64,000 bases of DNA from Rhodospirillaceae bacterium. Its GTDB lineage: Bacteria > Pseudomonadota > Alphaproteobacteria > SHVP01. This document shows positions 38,653 through 48,570 of this stretch, piece by piece (within the stretch, counting starts at the first letter, position 1; every line of letters starts with the position of its first letter). The stretch spans positions 62,001-126,000 of the forward strand of contig PBKD01000003.1 in NCBI GenBank assembly GCA_002722055.1. The letters are read 5' to 3'. A program made the position numbers and the translations under genes. The notes under the pieces were generated by a model. The model was given only the letters and a program-made list of their open reading frames with translations, searched no databases and was not told the origin of the DNA.

Positions 38653-39143
38653 GAATATTTCAAAACCTTATTTTCAAGTGATATCCGATAAAGTAATAAA
38701 ATAGTATTAAATATTGTAAAAATTATAGCAATTATCCATGAGTTAAATGCTAATGGTAAAATTAATATTTCAAAAAATACAATAATATAATTTGGGTGCT
38801 TTAACCATTTATATGGACCTTTTTTTACTAATTTTGTTCCTTCAAGGTATATGATTCTAGTTGTCCAATATTTCCCAAGAGTTAAAAGGACCCATAACCT
38901 TAAGAACTGTAATATAAAAAATAATACTATTAGTGAAGTCTTAGGTTTATCATTATGGTCAATGAATAAAACTAATGATACTATCCAACAAGTATGGAGA
39001 ATAATAAATAATGGATAGTGTTTTGAATTATATTCTTTTGCACCATTTTTTAATAATTTTTTTGTATTATAATTAGAATATAAAAGCTCAGCAAATCTTT
39101 GTAAAATTATAAATATCATTATAAAATAATAGATATTAATCAT
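38649..39143 (-). CDS. ICMT-family membrane methyltransferase (BpsB-like)
   Basis: 164 residues from ATG 39143, overlapping the polyketide synthase stop; a TTG at 39155 is the alternative. It has four to five hydrophobic helices and the isoprenylcysteine-carboxyl-methyltransferase-type C-terminal region GPYKWLKHPNYIIVFFEILILPLAF, with the His-Pro-Asn motif that binds SAM. In Bacillus a homologue of this kind (BpsB) O-methylates alkylpyrones made by the type III synthase BpsA. The same gene order here suggests O-methylation of the polyketide product. Confidence 0.82.
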   Translation of the reverse strand: MINIYYFIMIFIILQRFAELLYSNYNTKKLLKNGAKEYNSKHYPLFIILHTCWIVSLVLFIDHNDKPKTSLIVLFFILQFLRLWVLLTLGKYWTTRIIYLEGTKLVKKGPYKWLKHPNYIIVFFEILILPLAFNSWIIAIIFTIFNTILLLYRISLENKVLKYS

Positions 39144-40188
39144 TATATTTCTCAATTATTAGGAATCCTGCAGTAAATCCTGGGCCCAAGCTAGTAACTA
39201 AATATTTTCCTTTTTTATTTAAACTTAGTGATTTTTCTAAGACAAATAAGACCGTAGCAGCTGACATATTACCGTATTTTTTAAGTATATCTCTAGAAAT
39301 GTTTAAACCACCATTTTTAATTTTAAGAATATCTTCTAATGCTTCAATAACTTTTATACCACCTGGGTGACAAACAAAATTATTTATATCTTCAAATTTA
39401 ATATTATTTGTAAGTAAAAAATCATCTAAAGCTTGTTTAAAATTATTTCTTACTAAAGAAGGGATATCTTTTGAGAATACAACAGCAAGTCCGTCATCTT
39501 TAACATCCCAGCCCATGACATCCAGTGATTGATCCCAAGTATACTCACCACTAGCTATTATGGAGTAATTTGATTTTTCTGTATTCAATATTGCAGCAGC
39601 TGCTCCATCAGCAAATAACGCTGTAGCGACGATATTACTTTTAGAAAAATCATTATGCCTAAATGTAAGCCCACAAAGTTCTAATACAACAAAAAGTATA
39701 TTTTTACCTTTATTAGCTATTGCAATATCTGATGCTCTTGAGAAACCAACAACACCTCCCACACAGCCTAAGCCAAAAATTGGCAATCTTAAAGTATTTC
39801 TTTTTAGTTTCAATTTATCAATAAGTAAAGCATCTAAGCTAGGTGTAGCTATACCTGAACTAGAAACAGCAACAACTCCATCTATATCATTATTAGTTAA
39901 ATTTGCTTTATTTATTGCATCTAAAGATACTTTTTCAAGTAACTCTAAGCCATAATCTAAATAAAGAGAATTTCTTTCAGAGAAAGTATGTTTTTTTGTA
40001 TACCAATTAAGTGGAACTGAGCTAAAACGAGTTTCTATAGATGAATTCATATATACTTTCATCAACCTTTTAAATGTCGGGTTTTTTGATGAAAAGTGAG
40101 ATGTAGCTGCAGGTAATACTTGATTTTGATGAATTATATTATCAGGAGTTGCAGTTGTTAATGATTTTATATATACATTTTCTTTCAT
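39136..40188 (-). CDS. Type III polyketide synthase (chalcone/stilbene synthase family)
   Basis: 350 residues. The Cys-His-Asn triad is in place: Cys142 in IFGLGCVGGVVG, His274 in FVCHPGG and Asn307 in KKYGNMSAATVLFVLE. GPGFTAGFLIIE closes the fold. This enzyme extends an acyl-CoA starter with malonyl-CoA and cyclises the chain to pyrones, resorcinols or related phenolic lipids. With the adjoining ICMT-type methyltransferase it matches the BpsA-BpsB arrangement for methylated alkylpyrones or alkylresorcinols. The product is inferred. It is transcribed divergently from the DUF502 gene. Confidence 0.92.
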   Translation of the reverse strand: MKENVYIKSLTTATPDNIIHQNQVLPAATSHFSSKNPTFKRLMKVYMNSSIETRFSSVPLNWYTKKHTFSERNSLYLDYGLELLEKVSLDAINKANLTNNDIDGVVAVSSSGIATPSLDALLIDKLKLKRNTLRLPIFGLGCVGGVVGFSRASDIAIANKGKNILFVVLELCGLTFRHNDFSKSNIVATALFADGAAAAILNTEKSNYSIIASGEYTWDQSLDVMGWDVKDDGLAVVFSKDIPSLVRNNFKQALDDFLLTNNIKFEDINNFVCHPGGIKVIEALEDILKIKNGGLNISRDILKKYGNMSAATVLFVLEKSLSLNKKGKYLVTSLGPGFTAGFLIIEKYND

Positions 40189-40285
40189 GATTTTATTAAA
40201 TTATTTACTTAAACGATATAAATGACTAAATATTATTTTTTATCATATAGGTTGAAAAAAGATAGTAAACATTTTTTAGAACGGT

Positions 40286-40978
40286 ATGGAGAAAAAAATT
40301 AGTGACGTAAAAAATAAAAAGAATATAACTAAAGATCAAAAAAAATTTAGTATATTTAGAAGGTTAAGAGCTTATTTTTTGACTGGTATTGTAGTTACTG
40401 CCCCTATAGGAATTACAATATGGCTTGCTATACAAGCAATTAATTTCTTCGATTCATTTGTAAGTAGTTTTATACCAGTTAAGTATAATCCAGAAACATA
40501 TTTACAACATGGCCTTCCTGGTTCAGGAGTGATTGTAATAGTTTTACTTTTAACTTTAATTGGTGCATTAGCTGCTAATTTTCTAGGTCGTTTCTTTTTG
40601 AAAACAAGTGAAAGAATTTTGAATAGAACACCAGTCATACGAACTATTTATGGAGCATTAAAACAAATTTTTGCTGCAGTTATTCAACAACAATCTGGGA
40701 GTTCTTTTAGAGAGGTTGTATTAATTGAATATCCTAGAAAAGGAATTTGGGCTATAGGTTTTATATCTTCTGAAACAAAGGGTGAGGTTCTTAATAATTT
40801 CAATGATGATATGCTTAATATATTTTTACCTACTACCCCAAACCCAACTTCTGGATTTCTTTTATTTGTTCCGAAAAAAGATGTTATAAAATTAAATATG
40901 TCTGTTGAAGAGGGAATAAAACTTGTAATTTCTGCTGGATTAGTTACTCCAAAAGTAAAAAATAATACTAATAAATAA
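40286..40978 (+). CDS. DUF502-family membrane protein
   Basis: 230 residues with two membrane helices. The DUF502 pattern is clear: RLRAYFLTGIVVTAPIGITIWL, then GALAANFLGRFFL, NRTPVIRTIYGALKQIF and FREVVLIEYPRKGIWAIGF. The PNPTSGFLLFVPKKDV segment is also typical. Function not established; the family is widespread in bacteria and is often found near recG and mfd in alphaproteobacteria. It converges on recG. Confidence 0.9.
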   Translation: MEKKISDVKNKKNITKDQKKFSIFRRLRAYFLTGIVVTAPIGITIWLAIQAINFFDSFVSSFIPVKYNPETYLQHGLPGSGVIVIVLLLTLIGALAANFLGRFFLKTSERILNRTPVIRTIYGALKQIFAAVIQQQSGSSFREVVLIEYPRKGIWAIGFISSETKGEVLNNFNDDMLNIFLPTTPNPTSGFLLFVPKKDVIKLNMSVEEGIKLVISAGLVTPKVKNNTNK

Positions 40979-40986
40979 TAGATATT

Positions 40987-43077
40987 TCATCCAGATAAGA
41001 TATAACGAATCGCATCCTCTTTCTCAAAAATATGTAATAGATCCCTTATACATTTGCCCCTTTTTGATTTCAAAAGTGGATCGTTTTTTTCAATAATTTT
41101 TGTTTCTTTATTAGCTAATTCAATTAGGTGCATATGTTCATCCAAATTAACTAATTTAAAATCCGGAAGTCCACTTTGTTTGGTGCCTAATACTTCTCCA
41201 GGTCCCCTTAAAATTAAATCTTTTTCTGCTATTTCAAATCCATCATCTGTTTTACGCATTACATCTATTCTTTGATGAGCATTATGAGTTAAAGGTTGAT
41301 CATATAAAAGAATACAATTAGATTCTTTAGTTCCTCTTCCAACTCTACCTCTTAGTTGATGTAATTGTGCTAAACCAAATCGTTCAGCATGTTCAATAAT
41401 TATAAGGTTTGCATCGGGTATATCTATACCAACTTCAATTACCGTTGTTCCAACTAGTAAATTTATTTCTCCATCTAAGAATTCTTTCATAGTTTTATCT
41501 CGAATTTCTTGGGATATTTTACCATGAATTAGGCCAATGTTATTCTTAGGGAGTAATTTAGATAATTCATCAAAACGCCTATTAACATTTGATATATCAA
41601 GAGTCTCCGACTCCTCAATTAAAGGACATATCCAAAAGGCTTTTAAATCATTATTTATTGTACTTTTTAATCTTTCATATATATTTTGCAACTTATTTAT
41701 AGGTATTGCAAAAGTTTTGATTTTAGGTTTACTGGAAGGTTTTTCATTAATTTTAGACACTTCCATATTTCCATAATTTGTTAAAGACAGAGTTCTAGGT
41801 ATTGGTGTTGCTGTCATAAATAATGTATTTAAATTTACCGATTTATTTGATAAAGCCATTCTTTGTTTGACACCAAAACGATGTTGTTCGTCAATTACTA
41901 TAAAGGCAAGGTTTTTAAAATTAATATTTTTTTGAAATATAGAATGAGTACCAATTAATAGATCAATAGAGCCATCTTCTAAACCTTTATATATTTTTTT
42001 CTTTTCTTTCTCATTTGTCAATCTAGTTAATAAAGAAATATTGATTTTTAAAGAATGTGTAATTTTTTGAAAATTTTTAAAATGTTGATTTGCAAGTAAA
42101 GAGGTAGGGACCATTATCGCTGTTTGGTATCCGGCGTTAATTACATAAAGCATAGATATTAATGAAACTATTGTTTTTCCGCTACCTACATCCCCTTGTA
42201 ATAATCTTATCATTGGTGAATGTAATGATAAATCATTAATTATTTCATTGATTGCATTTAACTGGGAATGAGTTAATTTAAAATCAATATTATTTTTTAC
42301 TTTATCTATTATGCTCTTATTAGCAATTATACCTTTGCTATCAGATTCTTTAATTTTTTTTCTATATATTGATAGAGCAATTTGGTTAGCGAATAATTCA
42401 TCAAAAGCTAATCTTTCTCTTGTAAAATAATTATTATTCAATTCTAAATTTTTTTTTGGTCTATGTGCATTTATTAAAGAATCTTTCCATGAGACCCATG
42501 AATTTTCAATTATTATTTCATTTCTATGCCATTCATTTAGTTCAGGAATATTATTTGTAATTTGTTTTATTAACTTAGAAAGTATTTTTTGTGATAATCC
42601 CGCTGTAAGTGGATATACAGGTTCAATAGTTTTTATCTCATTTATTTGCTCTAATAAACCTATTCTATCTGGATGAGAAATTTGTTTTTGACCATTATAC
42701 ACTTCAATTTTACCACTAACGATACATTTTTTTTTCTCAGGTAAAATTTTTTTTATATATCTTTGTTTCGCTTTAAAAAAAACAAGATCAATATTTCCAC
42801 TATCATCATAACAAGTAACTCTATAAGGTAACTTTCTATTTTTTGGAATTACATGACTACTTACAGTTAATTCAAGTGTTATTATTTTTCCTGGCTCAGC
42901 TAAATTAATATTAGTTGAGTAAGTTCTATCAATAATATTGATTGGTAAGTGAAATAATAAATTTATTAAACTATCTCCTAAAAAATTACTCAGCAAACTA
43001 CTTATCCTTGGACCCACACCAATTAATGAATTTATAGGTTTAAATAAAAAAAATAGTTTTTCTGGTCTTTGTATCAC
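40987..43077 (-). CDS. recG: ATP-dependent DNA helicase RecG
   Basis: 696 residues, GTG start at 43077 behind an AAGG ribosome binding site. An N-terminal OB-type wedge domain (about 60-170) is followed by superfamily 2 helicase motifs: RLLQGDVGSGKTIVS (Walker A), VIDEQHRFGV (DEQH), FMTATPIPRTLSL, then TTVIEVGIDIPDA and QLRGRVGRG. RecG reverses stalled forks and processes branched DNA. Divergent from sdhE-mfd, the normal alphaproteobacterial neighbourhood. Confidence 0.97.
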   Translation of the reverse strand: MIQRPEKLFFLFKPINSLIGVGPRISSLLSNFLGDSLINLLFHLPINIIDRTYSTNINLAEPGKIITLELTVSSHVIPKNRKLPYRVTCYDDSGNIDLVFFKAKQRYIKKILPEKKKCIVSGKIEVYNGQKQISHPDRIGLLEQINEIKTIEPVYPLTAGLSQKILSKLIKQITNNIPELNEWHRNEIIIENSWVSWKDSLINAHRPKKNLELNNNYFTRERLAFDELFANQIALSIYRKKIKESDSKGIIANKSIIDKVKNNIDFKLTHSQLNAINEIINDLSLHSPMIRLLQGDVGSGKTIVSLISMLYVINAGYQTAIMVPTSLLANQHFKNFQKITHSLKINISLLTRLTNEKEKKKIYKGLEDGSIDLLIGTHSIFQKNINFKNLAFIVIDEQHRFGVKQRMALSNKSVNLNTLFMTATPIPRTLSLTNYGNMEVSKINEKPSSKPKIKTFAIPINKLQNIYERLKSTINNDLKAFWICPLIEESETLDISNVNRRFDELSKLLPKNNIGLIHGKISQEIRDKTMKEFLDGEINLLVGTTVIEVGIDIPDANLIIIEHAERFGLAQLHQLRGRVGRGTKESNCILLYDQPLTHNAHQRIDVMRKTDDGFEIAEKDLILRGPGEVLGTKQSGLPDFKLVNLDEHMHLIELANKETKIIEKNDPLLKSKRGKCIRDLLHIFEKEDAIRYILSG

Positions 43078-43158
43078 AGTTATTACCTTGTCAAAATTAA
43101 GTAAAATACTATATTAAAAATATTATAATTTAAGTATATATTAAAGAATAGTTTCATT

Positions 43159-43422
43159 ATGGGTAATTCTAAAGAAAAAAAAATAAAAAAATTAATATTT
43201 CGGAGTATGCACAGAGGGACTAAAGAGATGGATATAATTCTTGGAAACTTTGCAAATAAATATCTTCATAACTTTAGTGATGACGAATTAAATGAATTTG
43301 CAACTATACTTGAAATTCCAGATGATATTCTGTTTAACTGGTATATGAAAAAAAGTAATATACCAGAAATTTATAAAACTAAGATATTAAAATTAATCAT
43401 GAACTTTAAAGTGGCAAGTTAG
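43159..43422 (+). CDS. sdhE: SdhE-type flavinylation factor of succinate dehydrogenase
   Basis: 87 residues. The RGxxE flavinylation motif is HRGTKEMDIILGNF, and the DELNEFATILEIPDDILFNWY tail is typical of the SdhE/Sdh5 family. These proteins promote covalent attachment of FAD to SdhA. The gene lies between recG and mfd as in many alphaproteobacteria. ATG 43159 gives the usual short protein. Confidence 0.9.
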   Translation: MGNSKEKKIKKLIFRSMHRGTKEMDIILGNFANKYLHNFSDDELNEFATILEIPDDILFNWYMKKSNIPEIYKTKILKLIMNFKVAS

Positions 43423-43426
43423 CGCT

Positions 43427-46400
43427 CTGTTTAACTCAAATAATAATAAATTTATTCAATCTTCTAAATATATAATTAGCGAGGTATTAGACGGATCAGA
43501 GGTATTTATTCTATTTGAACTACTTAAGATTAAACCAATAATTTATGTAACTCAAGATAGGGAAACTGCAGAAGAGATGATGAGCAAGTTATCTTACTTT
43601 GAACCAAAAATCCCAGCATTTTTTATTCCAGCTTGGGATAATATGCCATATGACACTTCATCTCCTAGTAAAGAAATTCAATCTAAAAGAATAAATGTTT
43701 TAAATGAACTTTTAAATAAAAATTTAGATAAAAGAAATATTATAATTATTACAACAGTAAATGCTGTTTTGCAGAAAATACCCAATGAAGAAGCATATAT
43801 ATCCAATATATTTGAAATAGAAAATAAAAAAAATATAGATATAGAAATTTTAAAAGATTTTTTATCAGATACTGGTTATTTAAGAACAGCGACAGTAAGG
43901 GAGCAAGGAGAGTATTCTATAAGGGGCGGTATTATAGATATTTATCCGTCAAATTATAAATTACCAATAAGAATAGATACATTTGGTGAGTATGTTGAAA
44001 AAATTAAAACATTTGATCCACTTACTCAAATTTCAAAAAAAATTATTGATAAAATAAATATTTTTCCATCATCCGAACTTCCTCTTGATAAGAAATCAAT
44101 TAAATTATTTAAAAAAAACTATAAAAATATTTTTGGTATAGAAAAAGTTAAAAATACATTTTATCAATCAATAATTGAAAAAAAAATATTAAGAGGTTGT
44201 GAGCAATGGTTGCCATTATTCTACAATAATATGATGTCAATTTTGGATATTTTAAATGATTATATTTTAGTAATGGATTATTTGGTAAAAGATAAAATTG
44301 ATAAAAGAATTGATGAAATTTCAACAAATTATGAAGAAAGGTTGTATGACAAAAATTTTGAGACTCTCCCAGACAAAATTCATTCTATTCCGCCCGATTA
44401 CTTATATTTAAATAAAAAAAATTTTGAAAGTTATACAAATAAAAATTCTATAATTGAATTTAATCCATTTAAATTTTCTGACCAAGCAAGTAATGTTATA
44501 AATTTTACTGGTTATAAATCTAAAGAATTTATTTCATTAAGAATTAATAATAATAATGAATTATTTAAAGAGATAAATAAATATATTTCTGATAATTTAC
44601 AAAAAAATTATAAGATATTTTTATTTCTTGGTTCGGATGAATATATATCTAAAATTCTGAATATAATAGATAAGGGTTATAAAGTATATTATGAAGATAA
44701 GATAAATTTAGAGATATCTTATGAACCTAAATCGATAATAGTAATTAAAAAAAATATTAAAACAGGTTTTTTTATTGAAAATAATTTATTTTTATCATAT
44801 CAAAATTTTTTTGGAAATATAGAAAAAAATAAAAATAAGAATATCGTACCAAAAGTTGACAAATTTATAAAAGAAACCTCATCATTTATTGCAAATGATT
44901 ATATAGTTCATGTTGATCATGGGATCGGTATTTATAGAGGATTAAAAACAATTAATGTTACAAATGCAGCTCATGATTGTCTAATGATTGATTATCTAGG
45001 AGGTGATAAACTATATTTACCAGTCGAAAATATTGATATGATTACAAGATATAGTTCTGAAGATTCAAATATTACTCTTGATAAACTAGGTAGCTTAAAT
45101 TTTTTTGAAAAGAAAAATAAACTTAAAAAAAATCTTAAATCTATTGCTGATAAATTAATTAAAACTGCAGCAATAAGGAAAAACCTAAAAGCTCCAAAAT
45201 TAAATATAAATTATGATATATTTCAAGATTTTAATGAAAGATTCCATTTTGAATTGACAGATGATCAGCAAAAATCAATGAATGAAGTTATTAATGATTT
45301 ATCTAGTGGAATACCTATGGATAGGTTATTATGCGGTGATGTTGGTTTCGGTAAAACAGAAATTGCAATTAGGTCATCTTTTATAACTGTGATGGAATCA
45401 AAGCAAGTCGCGATAATTGTTCCAACAACTTTATTAGCACGTCAACATTTGATTACATTAACAAATAGGTTTAAAGATTATCCTGTAAATATATCCTCTT
45501 TATCAAGACTTAATAATAATAAAAAAAATAATATAATTAAAACCGATATAGAAAGTGGTCAAATTGATATAATTATTGGAACGCATTCATTATTGACAGA
45601 TAAAATTAATTTTAGAAACTTAGGTTTAGTAATCATTGATGAAGAGCAACACTTTGGTGTAAAACATAAAGAAAAAATAAAAAATAAATATCCCGATATC
45701 CATCTTTTAACTATGACTGCAACTCCAATACCAAGAACTCTTCAAATGTCACTAACAGGTTTGAGAGATTTAAGTTTAATTGCAACACCACCAAGGGAAA
45801 GGTTATCTGTAAGGACATACATTTTTCCATTTGATAGGTTAACAATTAGAGATGCAATAAAAAGAGAATTAAATAGGAATGGTAAAGTATTTTTTGTATC
45901 ACCAAGAATAAAATATCTTTCTGAGATTGAAAATTTTATATCAGAATATCTACCTGAAGTATCATATTTAATCGTTCATGGTAAAATTACAGGTAATAAC
46001 TTAGAAGATAGAATGCAAAAATTCTATGAGGGAAAAATTGAAATTTTAATTTCCACAAATATAATTGAGTCAGGTCTTGATATACCTTCTGCAAATACCA
46101 TTATTGTTTACAAGTCTGAAAAATTTGGTTTATCACAATTATATCAACTCAGAGGTAGAGTTGGTAGAGGAAGTAATAGAGGATACGCATATTTAACAAC
46201 AAGTCAATTTATAGATACTAAATCTAGAGCACATAAAAGATTAGAAGTAATGCAAACATTAGATAATTTAGGAGCAAGTTTTAATTTAGCATCTCATGAT
46301 CTTGATATTAGAGGAGGTGGTAACTTATTAGGGGAAGAACAATCTGGTCATATTAAAGAAGTTGGGTTTGAGCTATACCAAGAAATGTTAAATGAGGCAG

Positions 46401-46894
46401 TAACAGGTGCCCAAAGTCAATCTTTAGAAATAAATAAAGATTATAAATGGTCTCCAGTTCTTAATATAGGTATTCCTGTATTAATACCTGATGACTACAT
46501 TGAAGATTTAGATGTTCGCATAAGTTTTTATAAAAGATTAGGTCAAATTGAAAGTAAGGAAAATATAAATATTCTAAAAAATGAATTAATAGATAGGTTT
46601 GGGGAGGCGCCAATTGAATTATCAAATCTTCTTGAAGTTATAAATTTAAAATTAATCTGCAAAAAATTACTTATTGAAAAAATTGAAGTTGGTAAAAGAG
46701 GTTTAACAATAAAATTTTTAAATAATGATTTTCCTGAACCAGATAATTTAATTAAATATATTAGTGATAATAGTAAAAAAATAAAGTTAAGGCCTGATCA
46801 TAAATTATATTTTGATGAAAGTTTTTTTATATCTAAGTCAATTATCAATGATTTGAGAGTTATCTTAAAAACATTACTAGAATTAGTGAATTAA
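43427..46894 (+). CDS. mfd: Transcription-repair coupling factor Mfd (start uncertain, non-ATG)
   Basis: Mfd removes stalled RNA polymerase and recruits UvrA. Motifs seen: the UvrB-like PAWDNMPYDTSSPS segment, an RNA-polymerase-interacting region DHGIGIYRGLK and helicase Walker A LLCGDVGFGKTEIA. DEEQHFGV, MTATPIPRTLQMS, QLRGRVGRGSNRG and a C-terminal TRCF domain follow. The first ATG in frame (43577) removes the start of the UvrB-like domain. The open frame continues upstream to a TGA at 43400 without ATG, GTG or TTG. CTG 43427 gives 1155 residues, close to the family norm. GTT 43418 is another option. I see no good ribosome binding site, so the start is tentative. Confidence 0.93.
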   Translation: MFNSNNNKFIQSSKYIISEVLDGSEVFILFELLKIKPIIYVTQDRETAEEMMSKLSYFEPKIPAFFIPAWDNMPYDTSSPSKEIQSKRINVLNELLNKNLDKRNIIIITTVNAVLQKIPNEEAYISNIFEIENKKNIDIEILKDFLSDTGYLRTATVREQGEYSIRGGIIDIYPSNYKLPIRIDTFGEYVEKIKTFDPLTQISKKIIDKINIFPSSELPLDKKSIKLFKKNYKNIFGIEKVKNTFYQSIIEKKILRGCEQWLPLFYNNMMSILDILNDYILVMDYLVKDKIDKRIDEISTNYEERLYDKNFETLPDKIHSIPPDYLYLNKKNFESYTNKNSIIEFNPFKFSDQASNVINFTGYKSKEFISLRINNNNELFKEINKYISDNLQKNYKIFLFLGSDEYISKILNIIDKGYKVYYEDKINLEISYEPKSIIVIKKNIKTGFFIENNLFLSYQNFFGNIEKNKNKNIVPKVDKFIKETSSFIANDYIVHVDHGIGIYRGLKTINVTNAAHDCLMIDYLGGDKLYLPVENIDMITRYSSEDSNITLDKLGSLNFFEKKNKLKKNLKSIADKLIKTAAIRKNLKAPKLNINYDIFQDFNERFHFELTDDQQKSMNEVINDLSSGIPMDRLLCGDVGFGKTEIAIRSSFITVMESKQVAIIVPTTLLARQHLITLTNRFKDYPVNISSLSRLNNNKKNNIIKTDIESGQIDIIIGTHSLLTDKINFRNLGLVIIDEEQHFGVKHKEKIKNKYPDIHLLTMTATPIPRTLQMSLTGLRDLSLIATPPRERLSVRTYIFPFDRLTIRDAIKRELNRNGKVFFVSPRIKYLSEIENFISEYLPEVSYLIVHGKITGNNLEDRMQKFYEGKIEILISTNIIESGLDIPSANTIIVYKSEKFGLSQLYQLRGRVGRGSNRGYAYLTTSQFIDTKSRAHKRLEVMQTLDNLGASFNLASHDLDIRGGGNLLGEEQSGHIKEVGFELYQEMLNEAVTGAQSQSLEINKDYKWSPVLNIGIPVLIPDDYIEDLDVRISFYKRLGQIESKENINILKNELIDRFGEAPIELSNLLEVINLKLICKKLLIEKIEVGKRGLTIKFLNNDFPEPDNLIKYISDNSKKIKLRPDHKLYFDESFFISKSIINDLRVILKTLLELVN

Positions 46895-46900
46895 TAAAAT

Positions 46901-47698
46901 TTATTTAAATGGTTGAACTAATATTCTGTGTACCCATAATTGATTTTTTGATTTAAATTCTCTAACACCAATAGTTAATTTATCTAATTTATTATTATCA
47001 TAAAATTTGTATGTTCTAAAAATATTATCCCAAATCGATAAATTAAACCCAAAGTTCTTATTTTGATTTTTAGATTTATTTGAATGATGTATTCTATGCA
47101 TATTTGGAGTAATAATTAATTTTCTTATGAAAAAATCAATTCTATCTGGTATATTTATATTTGAATGATTAAACATTGATGATGTATTTAAAATAATTTC
47201 AAATATCAAAACAGCAATCATAGGAGGTCCTATAATAGATATAAATATTAATTTTATAAACATAGAAATTAATATTTCCACGGGGTGAAATCTTAGACCT
47301 GTACTCACATCTAAATCCGTATCTGCGTGATGGACCCTATGGAACTTCCAGAAAATTGTAATTTTATGAAATAAATAATGTTGTAGATATATCGTCAAAT
47401 CAAAAAGTATCAATGATATAATTAATGATATAAAAATATTTATGTTTAAGATATTAAATAATCCAAAGTTTGAATTTTCAGTATAAATACTAAAAATTAT
47501 AACCATAAGTGGTAATAAAAATTTAATTAATATTGTATTTAAAAAAAATAGGATAAAATTGTTGATATATCTAATCGATATAATATTAATATTATTTTTT
47601 TTGGGGTATAATTTCTCAAGAAGAACAAAAAATAACAGAAAGAAAATGAAGAATATTATTCTTATTTCATTATGATTATTAATTATGTAATTTTTCAT
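46901..47698 (-). CDS. Fatty acid hydroxylase / sterol desaturase family membrane protein
   Basis: 265 residues with four or so membrane helices and the di-iron histidine clusters of the family: YLFHKITIFWKFHRVHHAD, RFHPVE and PNMHRIHHSNKSKNQNKNFG. These enzymes hydroxylate or desaturate lipids using oxygen. The natural substrate is unknown; hopanoid, ornithine-lipid or carotenoid modification are possible. It converges on mfd. Confidence 0.9.
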   Translation of the reverse strand: MKNYIINNHNEIRIIFFIFFLLFFVLLEKLYPKKNNINIISIRYINNFILFFLNTILIKFLLPLMVIIFSIYTENSNFGLFNILNINIFISLIISLILFDLTIYLQHYLFHKITIFWKFHRVHHADTDLDVSTGLRFHPVEILISMFIKLIFISIIGPPMIAVLIFEIILNTSSMFNHSNINIPDRIDFFIRKLIITPNMHRIHHSNKSKNQNKNFGFNLSIWDNIFRTYKFYDNNKLDKLTIGVREFKSKNQLWVHRILVQPFK

Positions 47699-47794
47699 AG
47701 ATACCTAAAGAAATAACTGTATAAATCTAATAAAATATATATAATCATTAAACAACAATAATCAATATTTCTAGATATGATAAATGGTTAAATA

Positions 47795-48544
47795 ATGTCA
47801 AATAAAACTATTTTATTAACTGGTGCATCAAGTGGTATTGGAAGAGAATTTAGTCAATTTCTGGGAGATTTAGGTTTTAATTTAATACTCGCCTCAAGAA
47901 ATATTGGTGAGCTAAAAGAAATTAAGTCGTCTATTACAAATAAAAATATTTCTGTTCATATTATAAAGTTAGATGTGACTGATAGTAAAAATATAAATGA
48001 AGTTATTAATTATATTGATATTAATTATGGATCAATAGATATTTTAATTAATAATGCTGGAATAACTATTGAAAATTTTATCTTAGATATGAATTTGAAT
48101 GATTTTGATAGAATTTTTTCTACGAATGTTCGAGGCCCTTGGCTTCTGGCAAATGGAATAGCAAAATTAATGATTAGTAAAAAAATTGAAGGAAAAATAA
48201 TTAATATCTCATCTATTTTGGCTGAGAATGTTATTCCAAAACAATCTCTTTATTCTATGACAAAAAGTGCTTTGTTACAGATGACAAAGTCTATGGCATT
48301 AGAATGGGCTAGATATGGCATAAATGTTAATGCAATTTCTCCTGGTTTTGTTCTTACAAACATGAATAAAGAATTTTTTAATACTGAAAATGGTATCAAA
48401 ATGTTTTCAAGATGGCCAAAAAAAAGAGTAGGTAATCCAGATATGCTTTTGTCTACATTAAATTATTTACTTGATGATAGATCTAAATACGTTACAGGAT
48501 CCATACTTACAGTTGATGATGGCCAATCCTTAAAAAGAATATAG
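47795..48544 (+). CDS. Short-chain dehydrogenase/reductase
   Basis: 249 residues, classical SDR: cofactor motif TGASSGIG near residue 8, NNAGIT, catalytic Ser-Tyr-Lys in ISSILAENVIPKQSLYSMTKSALLQ, and the NVNAISPGFVLTNM and ITGSILTVDDGQ-like tail. NAD(P)-dependent oxidation or reduction of a carbonyl substrate, 3-oxoacyl-like or sugar. Nothing nearby fixes the substrate. An ATG start at 47795 gives the standard length. Confidence 0.9.
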   Translation: MSNKTILLTGASSGIGREFSQFLGDLGFNLILASRNIGELKEIKSSITNKNISVHIIKLDVTDSKNINEVINYIDINYGSIDILINNAGITIENFILDMNLNDFDRIFSTNVRGPWLLANGIAKLMISKKIEGKIINISSILAENVIPKQSLYSMTKSALLQMTKSMALEWARYGINVNAISPGFVLTNMNKEFFNTENGIKMFSRWPKKRVGNPDMLLSTLNYLLDDRSKYVTGSILTVDDGQSLKRI

Positions 48545-48570
48545 ATTAGAATTATATTTATTTAGTATAA

